NCBI RefSeq assembly: GCF_001297705.1 | Contig: NZ_LIRF01000010.1 | Location: 191,001-255,000 of the forward strand | Direction of reading: 5' to 3' | Length of the DNA: 64,000 nt | DNA from: Chryseobacterium sp. ERMR1:04 | GTDB taxonomy: Bacteria; Bacteroidota; Bacteroidia; Flavobacteriales; Weeksellaceae | In this document: piece by piece, positions 24,526 to 31,042 of the stretch | Layout of the letters: each line of letters begins with the position of its first letter | How positions within the stretch are numbered: the first letter of the stretch is position 1 | Position numbers and translations under genes: made by a program | The notes under the pieces: generated by a model | What the model was told of the DNA's origin: nothing | Seen by the model: only the letters and a program-made list of their open reading frames with translations | Databases searched by the model: none

Positions 24526-24537
24526 GATCTTTATTTT

Positions 24538-25029
24538 TTAAATGATATTAAGCATATTCAAAACAACGACCAAAAACATGGCCACTCCTACAACCAAACT
24601 GAATCCGGTTCCGTAAATGAATCCAATGAAAGCTCCTTTGGTAGATTGTAATGCTTTCTTCATGTCTTTGCTGTCGTGAAGTAATTCACCAATAAATACT
24701 CCGGCAAACATTCCGATTAAAAATCCTAATGGGATAGGAAGGAACATTCCGACAATAGTTCCAATAATTGAGCCAATACTTCCCCAACGCGTTCCTCCAT
24801 ATTTTTGATTGGTTTTAGCAGGAATTACATAGCTTAAGACAACGGAAGCAGCTGTAAGAACTACGAAAGCCCAAACATAAATCATAGACAGATCTGCATC
24901 CGTTCCGAATTTGTAAATTAATAATCCACAAAGACTTAATAATAGTCCGGGTAAAATAGGAAGGAAGGTTCCCAAGAGCCCGAGGAATAATAAAACAAGA
25001 CAGAGAATATTAATTAATGTGGTATCCAT
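24538..25029 (-). CDS. DUF456 family membrane protein
   Basis: A 163-residue protein of about four or five helices with the DUF456 pattern: LGTFLPILPGLLLSLCGLLIY, ASVVLSYVIPAKTNQKYGGT, RWGSIGSIIGTIVGMFLPIP and FAGVFIGELLHDS. Gly-rich helices are characteristic. The function is unknown. It is followed by the lipoprotein gene in the same direction. Confidence 0.85.
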   Translation of the reverse strand: MDTTLINILCLVLLFLGLLGTFLPILPGLLLSLCGLLIYKFGTDADLSMIYVWAFVVLTAASVVLSYVIPAKTNQKYGGTRWGSIGSIIGTIVGMFLPIPLGFLIGMFAGVFIGELLHDSKDMKKALQSTKGAFIGFIYGTGFSLVVGVAMFLVVVLNMLNII

Positions 25030-25059
25030 TCTTTAAATTATACATGCAAGATATAAAAA

Positions 25060-25084
25060 AAGGTGGCCTTACAAAAGCCACCTT
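25060..25084 (-). terminator. Terminator of the carboxypeptidase-regulatory-domain lipoprotein gene
   Basis: Eight-base stem AAGGTGGC / GCCACCTT with a short loop and, on the minus strand, a T run. It lies 22 bases after the stop at 25106. Confidence 0.85.
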
Positions 25085-25105
25085 CCAATCTAAGTTCAAA
25101 ATTTA

Positions 25106-26287
25106 TTATAAGTTTAAGATTACATATTGTAAAATTACGCCTGCATTTCCAATGTTTCCTGAAGCATGATTATGAAAAGAAGTATAATAAATATATCCGC
25201 TGTTTGAAGCTCCTGTACAAGGTCCTACTGTTGCTCCCAATGCAACCAAATAAGGAACCAATACCTGAGGAACTGAAATGCTGATCTGGGTATTTCCCGG
25301 CAGTGTAATACAAACCGTTACAAATGTTGACGTAGGAGCATTTCCTATCGGAGTAGCCGGAACACCTGTTGTTGTAAAATGATTGGTTCTGATCATCAAA
25401 GCATTATTTGACGTGTCTTTAACTAAAACTTCCCAATAATTTGGGTCATAATTTGTGATTTTCTGCCACGCTACCAGATCAAAATCGATGTTAAATGAGC
25501 TAAATCCTAATGCAGCAGAAAGTCCTGCATTGCTTACTACTGCCGGAACGATACCTGCGTTTCCTTGGTTTACAGAGCATAGTTTGGTGTCCGGAACAAA
25601 TCCGCCTGCAGGTGAGCAGCTGGAAGTGTAGTCTGTGCCACCTACTAAATAGGCAACATCCCAATCTGAAGCATAAATACTTCCGCCGTTAGCAACAAAA
25701 GTGGCTAAGTTGGCATCAATTGCAGGGAAAATTGATTGATTTGCGTAATGGTTTCTTGAGCCGCAATTAAGAAAAATAATATCATACTGCGAGATAGTCG
25801 TTAAATTGGCAAGATCACTATTGGTAATTTGAGTTGCAGTATACCCTAAAGTCTGAATGATATCTTCGATTTTATCAAACGATCCTTTTACATACGCAAT
25901 TTTAGCAACCTGATTCAGTTTGGTTTGATTGGCTTCTAAACTTACCGTTTCCTTATCTTTTACAGTCGCAGAAATTTCTGTACGGAAATTACTACCATTC
26001 CCTGTTTGAATATGGATGGTGTGATCTCCGGCCGGAGCTTCCAGTGTGAAGTTACCATCTGCGTCTGAAGTCGTATAATAGATTTTATACTTGTCATCAA
26101 AAGTGAAAACTGAAGCACCTCCAATAGGTTTGGTTCCGTTTTGTGACATCACTTTTCCGGTAAGTTTTCCGGTTTTTGCAACCGCAGGACCTGAGTTCTG
26201 GGAAACGATTACAGGATCTTCTCCTCCTGTACAATTTGTTAAAAGTGTGAACACACACAACAAAATAAATAAGTAGTGTTTTCTCAT
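25106..26287 (-). CDS. Large lipoprotein with carboxypeptidase regulatory-like domain
   Basis: MRKHYLFILLCVFTLLTNC is a lipoprotein signal with Cys at position 19. Residues about 40-115 form a carboxypeptidase regulatory-like beta-sandwich (GKLTGKVMSQNGTKPIGGASVF and TTSDADGNFTLEAPAGDHT). The remaining ~270 residues include a Rossmann-like stretch (KIAYVKGSFDKIEDIIQTLG ... YDIIFLNCGSRN, then GGSIYASDWD) like ThuA/glutamine-amidotransferase folds. I infer a surface-exposed lipoprotein. It ends before its own terminator. Confidence 0.7.
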   Translation of the reverse strand: MRKHYLFILLCVFTLLTNCTGGEDPVIVSQNSGPAVAKTGKLTGKVMSQNGTKPIGGASVFTFDDKYKIYYTTSDADGNFTLEAPAGDHTIHIQTGNGSNFRTEISATVKDKETVSLEANQTKLNQVAKIAYVKGSFDKIEDIIQTLGYTATQITNSDLANLTTISQYDIIFLNCGSRNHYANQSIFPAIDANLATFVANGGSIYASDWDVAYLVGGTDYTSSCSPAGGFVPDTKLCSVNQGNAGIVPAVVSNAGLSAALGFSSFNIDFDLVAWQKITNYDPNYWEVLVKDTSNNALMIRTNHFTTTGVPATPIGNAPTSTFVTVCITLPGNTQISISVPQVLVPYLVALGATVGPCTGASNSGYIYYTSFHNHASGNIGNAGVILQYVILNL

Positions 26288-26547
26288 ATCTAATTGATTT
26301 TTATTTGGTTAGTTTTTATCAAAATTAATAAATAATTAAATATAAAATCATAAAATATGGTAAATTTTTAATATTATTTATTTTTAATTGTATTTTTTGG
26401 TGGATTTTATATTTATTAATCAATGTTTGAGTGGATTTGATAATTTAAAGAATGGTGGTTGATAATTTTTATTAAATTTTAAAAAAGAACGTATTTTGGG
26501 ATGAAAATTGATGAGAAAGTTTTAATTTAAATCAACCTTAATTTTCC

Positions 26548-26555
26548 TAAATTTG
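26548..26555 (+). promoter_or_regulatory. Candidate -7 box (TAAATTTG) for the MscS-like gene
   Basis: Perfect TAnnTTTG, six bases before the ATG at 26562, again implying almost no leader. The upstream 250 bases are very A/T-rich with nothing else evident. Confidence 0.4.
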
Positions 26556-26561
26556 CTGTAA

Positions 26562-27824
26562 ATGAAAGACGAACTACAAGATACCAAAGATTTTTTGCAG
26601 GATATAAGTGATACAATTCATTATTTCGTTAGAGATAATGTTCCTGGCGATTTGGTGCTTACGTGCCAGATTATTCTTAAATTTATTTTTCTGGCAGGTC
26701 TTGTTTGTTTGTTAGACTTTCTATTTAAAATTCTGGTTAACACTATTTTTAAGAATTTTTTTGATAAAGAAAAGTATCCGGTTTTAAAATCAATTTATCA
26801 ATCCAGAATAACAAATTCTATCGTTCATTTAGGGACATTAAGCTTTGCTGAATCTGCCTTGAAGTCTGTTTTTTGGAGACATCCTAAAAGCTTTGAATTC
26901 TTAGGCGTTATCGTGAGTTTGGGTATTATTTTTGTGATTGCAGGAATGTTATTCAGAGTACTGACGGCGTTTAGAAATTACTTTGTTATCAAACAGGATT
27001 TTTATAAAATAATGGCGCTGAATGCGATCTCAGAATCAGTGAAGATTTTTGGAATCTTTATTCTTACTGTGATCGGGATCTGTACTATTTTCGGGATTAA
27101 AGGCGGAACAATTTTAGGAAGTTTAGGAGCAATAACAGCAGTGTTAGTCCTTGTTTTCAGAGATACGATCTTAGGTTTTGTAACTGGACTTCATGTGGCA
27201 ACATCCAAAAGTATGAAAGTGGGCGACTGGATCGGAATTCCTAAATACAATATTGAAGGAAATATTGCAGATATAAGCCTTCTGACTACAAAAATCACCA
27301 ATTTCGATAAAACAATCTCCACGATTCCTACGTATGATTTATTAACGACCGAGATTAAAAATCTTCAGGTAATGTCAGAGTCTAATACAAGACGAATTAA
27401 GAAATCAATTTATTTCAATATCAATTCTTTTAAATTTTTGACACCGGAGGATATTGAAAGATTAAAAGAAATTAATTTGATCTCAGATTATCTTGAAGAA
27501 AAAAGCAAGGAATTAGCCAAGGAAAAAGAAAATATAGAGCATAAAAATAAGATCATTAACGGGAAACAACTTACTAATATTGGTGTTTTCAGGCATTATG
27601 CACAAAAGTATATTGAAAATGATCCTGCAGTAGATGAAAAGGGAGTAAGAATGGTTCGCCAGTTGGAGATCACTCCACAAGGGTTGCCGTTGGAAATTTA
27701 TTGTTTTGCAAATGACTCTAAATGGGAACGTTTTGAGCAGATCCAAGCCGATATTTTTGACCATTTATTGGTGGCTTCAAAAGAATTTGATCTTCAGGTA
27801 ATGCAGGTGAATGTAAAAGTGTAA
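26562..27824 (+). CDS. Mechanosensitive ion channel, MscS family (YbdG-like)
   Basis: A 420-residue protein with about five helices before the pore-lining helix. The MscS domain reads GGTILGSLGAITAVLVLVF, then RDTILGFVTGLHVATSKSMK and VGDWIGIPKYNIEGNIADI. The position of the pore helix at about residue 185 and the C-terminal insertions resemble E. coli YbdG (MscM) rather than MscS. It opens on membrane tension to release solutes. Confidence 0.88.
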   Translation: MKDELQDTKDFLQDISDTIHYFVRDNVPGDLVLTCQIILKFIFLAGLVCLLDFLFKILVNTIFKNFFDKEKYPVLKSIYQSRITNSIVHLGTLSFAESALKSVFWRHPKSFEFLGVIVSLGIIFVIAGMLFRVLTAFRNYFVIKQDFYKIMALNAISESVKIFGIFILTVIGICTIFGIKGGTILGSLGAITAVLVLVFRDTILGFVTGLHVATSKSMKVGDWIGIPKYNIEGNIADISLLTTKITNFDKTISTIPTYDLLTTEIKNLQVMSESNTRRIKKSIYFNINSFKFLTPEDIERLKEINLISDYLEEKSKELAKEKENIEHKNKIINGKQLTNIGVFRHYAQKYIENDPAVDEKGVRMVRQLEITPQGLPLEIYCFANDSKWERFEQIQADIFDHLLVASKEFDLQVMQVNVKV

Positions 27825-27981
27825 AAAGTTTAGAAGCTTGAAGGCAGAAGTTATAAGTTTTTCTTCTCCGCTGATTTTCAGGCTTCGAATTATTAAATAT
27901 TAAAAATAAAATAAGAACGAAATTGGAAGACTGTGATTCAACTTTCTATTTCAATCTTAATCAATAACATCTTAAAAAAAC

Positions 27982-28704
27982 ATGACAAAATTAAGTGTAA
28001 ACATTAATAAAATTGCAACGATAAGAAATGCAAGAGGAGGCGAAACGCCAAGTGTAACAGAAGCTGCAATTAAAATTCAGGAGTTTGGCGGACAGGGAAT
28101 TACCATCCACCCAAGACCCGATGAAAGACATATCACAAGAAAAGATGTTTATGATCTGAAGCCTTTGGTGACTACAGAATTTAATATTGAAGGAAATCCG
28201 CATAGAGATTTTATTGATATGGTGTTGGAGGTAAAGCCGGAGCAGGTAACACTGGTTCCTGACGCAGATGATGCTATTACTTCAAATGCAGGATGGGACA
28301 CAAAAAAGCACTTAGATTTTCTTACAGAAATTATTGCTGAGTTTAAAAATGCGGGAATCCGTACGTCTGTTTTCTTAGATCCAACACCTGAATTGGTGGA
28401 ATATGCTGCAAAAACCGGAACAGACAGAATAGAGTTATACACAGAAGCTTACGCAAAAAACTATTTACTGAATAAAGAACAGGCGATAAAACCTTACTAT
28501 GATACTGCAGTTGTTGCAAATGAATTTGGTTTAGGTATCAATGCCGGACACGATCTTAGCTTAGAAAATTTAAAATATTTTGCAGATAATATCCCGAATT
28601 TACTGGAAGTTTCTATTGGCCATGCTTTGGTTTCTGAAGCATTGTACATGGGAATGGAAAATACAATTCAGGCATACTTGAAGAGATTGGCAAAATGGGC
28701 ATAA
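27982..28704 (+). CDS. pdxJ: Pyridoxine 5'-phosphate synthase
   Basis: A 240-residue PdxJ. It starts with KLSVNINKIATIRNARGG and shows GGQGITIHPRPDERHI, EQVTLVPDA, DRIELYTEAYA and LGINAGHDLSLENL. Catalytic Glu/His residues of the TIM barrel are in these blocks. It condenses deoxyxylulose 5-phosphate with 3-amino-2-oxopropyl phosphate to form pyridoxine 5'-phosphate. Both flanking gaps contain degenerate GAAGCT-type heptads similar to the large array near 10 kb. Confidence 0.97.
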   Translation: MTKLSVNINKIATIRNARGGETPSVTEAAIKIQEFGGQGITIHPRPDERHITRKDVYDLKPLVTTEFNIEGNPHRDFIDMVLEVKPEQVTLVPDADDAITSNAGWDTKKHLDFLTEIIAEFKNAGIRTSVFLDPTPELVEYAAKTGTDRIELYTEAYAKNYLLNKEQAIKPYYDTAVVANEFGLGINAGHDLSLENLKYFADNIPNLLEVSIGHALVSEALYMGMENTIQAYLKRLAKWA

Positions 28705-28799
28705 AGCAGGAAGCCTGAGGTTTGAAGCTGGAAGTTTGATAAGATTCTTTTAATAACTTCCGGCATCCATCTTCTAGCTTCCATTCTAAAAAAATAATT

Positions 28800-29579
28800 A
28801 TGGAAATTCTACATTCAAAAATATTTGGCGAAAATCTTTCGTCTACACCACTTTTGGTTTTTCACGGATTGTTCGGAATGCTTGACAATTGGGGAAGCTT
28901 TGGAAAAGATCTGGGCGATCAGTTGCCTGTACATTTAATTGACCTTAGAAATCATGGAAGAAGTTTTCACTCTGAAGGGATGTCACATGATGATTTAGCG
29001 GATGATATTGCTCATTATATGAGCCATTACGGAATAGAAAAAGCGCATATTCTAGGGCATTCTCTGGGTGGGAAAGCGGTAATGCAATTTGCGATAAGAT
29101 ATCCTGAGAAAGTGGATAAATTAATTGTCGTTGATATTTCTCCAAAAGCATATCCGCCACATCACCAGGGAATTGTCAAAGCGTTGGAAACGGTTGATTT
29201 TACTACGGTAAACTCTCGAAATGAAGTTGAAGCTGTTTTAACACAATATATTCCTGAAAAATCTACCATTCAGTTTTTAGCTAAAAATTTATATTGGGAT
29301 GATGATAAAAAGCTCAACTGGAGATTTAATCTTAAAACATTAGCAGAAAAATATACAGAGTTTGTTTCTAATGCCATTAAATTTGGTGTTTTTGAAGGAG
29401 AAACTTTATTTATTTCTGGTGAAAAATCAAACTACATTCTTCCTCAGGATGAGTTTGGAATTAAGCAACAATTCCCAAAAGCTAAGATTGTAACGGTGAA
29501 AAATGCGGGACATTGGGTTCAGGCAGAGAATCCGGTTGATTTTGCGATTGTTGTTAGGCAGTTTTTAAATTTAAATTAA
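28800..29579 (+). CDS. Alpha/beta hydrolase, YbfF-like esterase
   Basis: A 259-residue hydrolase: LVFHGLFGMLDNWGSFGKDL (oxyanion region), DLRNHGRS, the nucleophile elbow GHSLGGKAVMQF, and late Asp/His positions ending with NAGHWVQAENP. This matches YbfF-type esterases acting on short acyl esters or acyl-CoA. The catalytic Ser and His are visible. It lies upstream of the graspetide cluster on the same strand but in a separate context. Confidence 0.88.
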   Translation: MEILHSKIFGENLSSTPLLVFHGLFGMLDNWGSFGKDLGDQLPVHLIDLRNHGRSFHSEGMSHDDLADDIAHYMSHYGIEKAHILGHSLGGKAVMQFAIRYPEKVDKLIVVDISPKAYPPHHQGIVKALETVDFTTVNSRNEVEAVLTQYIPEKSTIQFLAKNLYWDDDKKLNWRFNLKTLAEKYTEFVSNAIKFGVFEGETLFISGEKSNYILPQDEFGIKQQFPKAKIVTVKNAGHWVQAENPVDFAIVVRQFLNLN

Positions 29580-29657
29580 TTTTATTCTTTGATTTTTGAG
29601 TTTGTGTTAAAATTTTAATAAATAAGTTATTTATTTCTCCTTGTGTTGAATTTTTTG

Positions 29658-29665
29658 TAATTTAG
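29658..29665 (+). promoter_or_regulatory. Candidate -7 box before the precursor-peptide genes
   Basis: TAATTTAG (one mismatch to TAnnTTTG) lies 29 bases before the first precursor ATG. A TTG is 14 bases upstream, shorter than the usual 17-21. It is the best candidate promoter for the precursor operon. Confidence 0.3.
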
Positions 29666-29694
29666 TTTTACCAAATAACTAATAATATCAACTT

Positions 29695-29925
29695 ATGAGA
29701 CAGAAAAATTCAAAAAAACCGTTTTTTGCTTCATTTTTAGAGAAACAAATTAAGAATCCAGAGAAAGTGAATGGAGGGTTAGAAATCACCACAGCCCTTG
29801 AAGATTCTATCACAATTCCTACAAAAGATACGATCACTTCTGCCATTTTGGATAATGTTACAAAGCCGGGATTCGATCATGTAACAATGAAATATCCTTC
29901 AGATGGTGATGATTCTGTAGTGTAA
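29695..29925 (+). CDS. Graspetide precursor peptide 1
   Basis: A 76-residue peptide. The leader holds the microviridin-type recognition motif KKPFFASFLEKQ (residues 7-18) and a GG at 27-28. The core has four octads of the form T-x4-D-x2: Thr at 32, 40, 48, 56 and Asp at 37, 45, 53, 61. It ends with T64 M K Y P S D G D D, matching the microviridin TxKxPSDx(D/E)(D/E) consensus. ATP-grasp ligases join Thr/Ser hydroxyls or Lys amines to Asp/Glu side chains in such cores. The ligase pair lies downstream at 31043. Confidence 0.95.
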   Translation: MRQKNSKKPFFASFLEKQIKNPEKVNGGLEITTALEDSITIPTKDTITSAILDNVTKPGFDHVTMKYPSDGDDSVV

Positions 29926-29956
29926 TTATTAAAAACTAAAACCCAATTCAAATATC

Positions 29957-30166
29957 ATGAAAAACAAAAAATTAAAGAAACCGTTTTTTGCTTCATTTCT
30001 AGAGAAGCAAATTAATGATCCTGAAAAAGTGAAAGGAGGTTCTATGACTTCGGAACTTCTGGATAATGTAACAACAGCGCTTCAAGACACTGTTACAAAG
30101 CCGGGCTATGATAACGTAACAATGAAGTATCCTTCTGACGGCGACGAAGCAGGAGAAACGTCATAG
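29957..30166 (+). CDS. Graspetide precursor peptide 2
   Basis: A 69-residue paralogue of precursor 1, 31 bases downstream. Leader motif KKPFFASFLEKQ at 7-18 and GG at 27-28. Three octads follow with Thr at 31, 39, 47 and Asp at 36, 44, 52, then the terminal core T55 M K Y P S D G D E. The tail AGETS is the most divergent part. The exact eight-residue phase is kept although one octad fewer is present than in precursor 1. Confidence 0.95.
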   Translation: MKNKKLKKPFFASFLEKQINDPEKVKGGSMTSELLDNVTTALQDTVTKPGYDNVTMKYPSDGDEAGETS

Positions 30167-30211
30167 TTGAGGTTCTGTCATTATCTTAAATTCAACCCAA
30201 AATAAAGGATT

Positions 30212-30445
30212 ATGAACAACGAAAATTCAAAAAAGAAGCCATTTTTTGCCTCTTTTCTAGAGAAGCAAATTAAAGATCCGGAAACTATTCAGGGTGGGGC
30301 AGTGACAACACCTCTTACTGATATTGTGAGTGATACTACAAGAGATGTTGCGACTTCTCCAACTTTTGACAATGCTACTTTGCCGACAAGAGATCATCTA
30401 GTGACGCTAAAGTATCCATCTGATAATGATGAAGCTGGTATTTAA
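30212..30445 (+). CDS. Graspetide precursor peptide 3
   Basis: A 77-residue paralogue with leader KKPFFASFLEKQ at 8-19 and GG at 28-29. Four octads follow: T32, S40, T48, T56 with D37, D45, D53, D61. One residue is added before the terminal core T65 L K Y P S D N D E. Ser at 40 replaces Thr but still carries a hydroxyl, consistent with ester formation. The spacer before it is 45 bases. Confidence 0.95.
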   Translation: MNNENSKKKPFFASFLEKQIKDPETIQGGAVTTPLTDIVSDTTRDVATSPTFDNATLPTRDHLVTLKYPSDNDEAGI

Positions 30446-30482
30446 TACTTTACAATAGTAAACCCACCAAACAATAGTTATT

Positions 30483-30698
30483 ATGAAAAATAAGAATTCG
30501 AAAAAGCAGCCTTTTTTCGCTTCATTTTTAGAGAAGCAAATTCAGGATCCTCAAACAGTAAAAGGAGGAGCAATAACTACTGCACTTCAGGATACTCCTA
30601 CAACATCCATTTTAAGAGATACGGTTACGGATAGACAAAATGATCAGGTAACCTTGAAGTATCCTTCTGATAGTGATGAAACAGGAGAATTAGAATAA
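30483..30698 (+). CDS. Graspetide precursor peptide 4
   Basis: A 71-residue paralogue with leader motif PFFASFLEKQ at 10-19 and GG at 28-29. Thr-x4-Asp pairs are T32/D37, T41/D46 and T49/D54, with one residue extra after the first unit, then the terminal core T57 L K Y P S D S D E. The final tail is acidic (TGELE). The leader is nearly invariant across the five genes while the octad variable positions change freely, as in multi-product RiPP families. Confidence 0.95.
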   Translation: MKNKNSKKQPFFASFLEKQIQDPQTVKGGAITTALQDTPTTSILRDTVTDRQNDQVTLKYPSDSDETGELE

Positions 30699-30754
30699 GA
30701 TTCTCTCAATTTATACAAAATTATATTAAATCAAACCAAACCAAACCAAAGATT

Positions 30755-30967
30755 ATGAAAAACAAGGATTCAAAAAAGAAACCATTCTTTGCATCATTTC
30801 TTGAAAAACAATTAAAAGAACCTCAGAAAGTAAAAGGAGGAACTGATATTACCATTCCCGAAAGAGATAGTGTTTATAGCCCAGGGCCTGTAACAATGAA
30901 ACCTACTGATATGGCGTACACTCAGAAGTATCCTTCTGATGGAGATGATGATGCTCCGGTTGTATAA
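30755..30967 (+). CDS. Graspetide precursor peptide 5 (most divergent core)
   Basis: A 70-residue paralogue with leader PFFASFLEKQ at 10-19 and GG at 28-29. Only two clear Thr-x4-Asp units remain: T33/D38 and T47/D52, separated by YSPGPV, where no acidic partner is present. The terminal core is T56 Q K Y P S D G D D. It is the last precursor before a hairpin terminator and the ligase gene. The lost middle octad may give a different ring pattern. Confidence 0.93.
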   Translation: MKNKDSKKKPFFASFLEKQLKEPQKVKGGTDITIPERDSVYSPGPVTMKPTDMAYTQKYPSDGDDDAPVV

Positions 30968-30995
30968 ATTAAACATATTAACAAGATCATATTTG

Positions 30996-31027
30996 AAAGG
31001 GAACTTAAACTTTAAGTTTCCTTTTTT
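30996..31027 (+). terminator. Partial terminator/attenuator between precursors and ligase gene
   Basis: Near-perfect stem AAAGGGAACTTA / TAAGTTTCCTTT (one G-T pair) with a five-base loop, followed by a T run. It lies 28 bases after the last precursor and 15 bases before the ligase ATG. Read-through would give many precursor and few ligase transcripts. Confidence 0.75.
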
Positions 31028-31042
31028 AATAAAACGCGGCAA

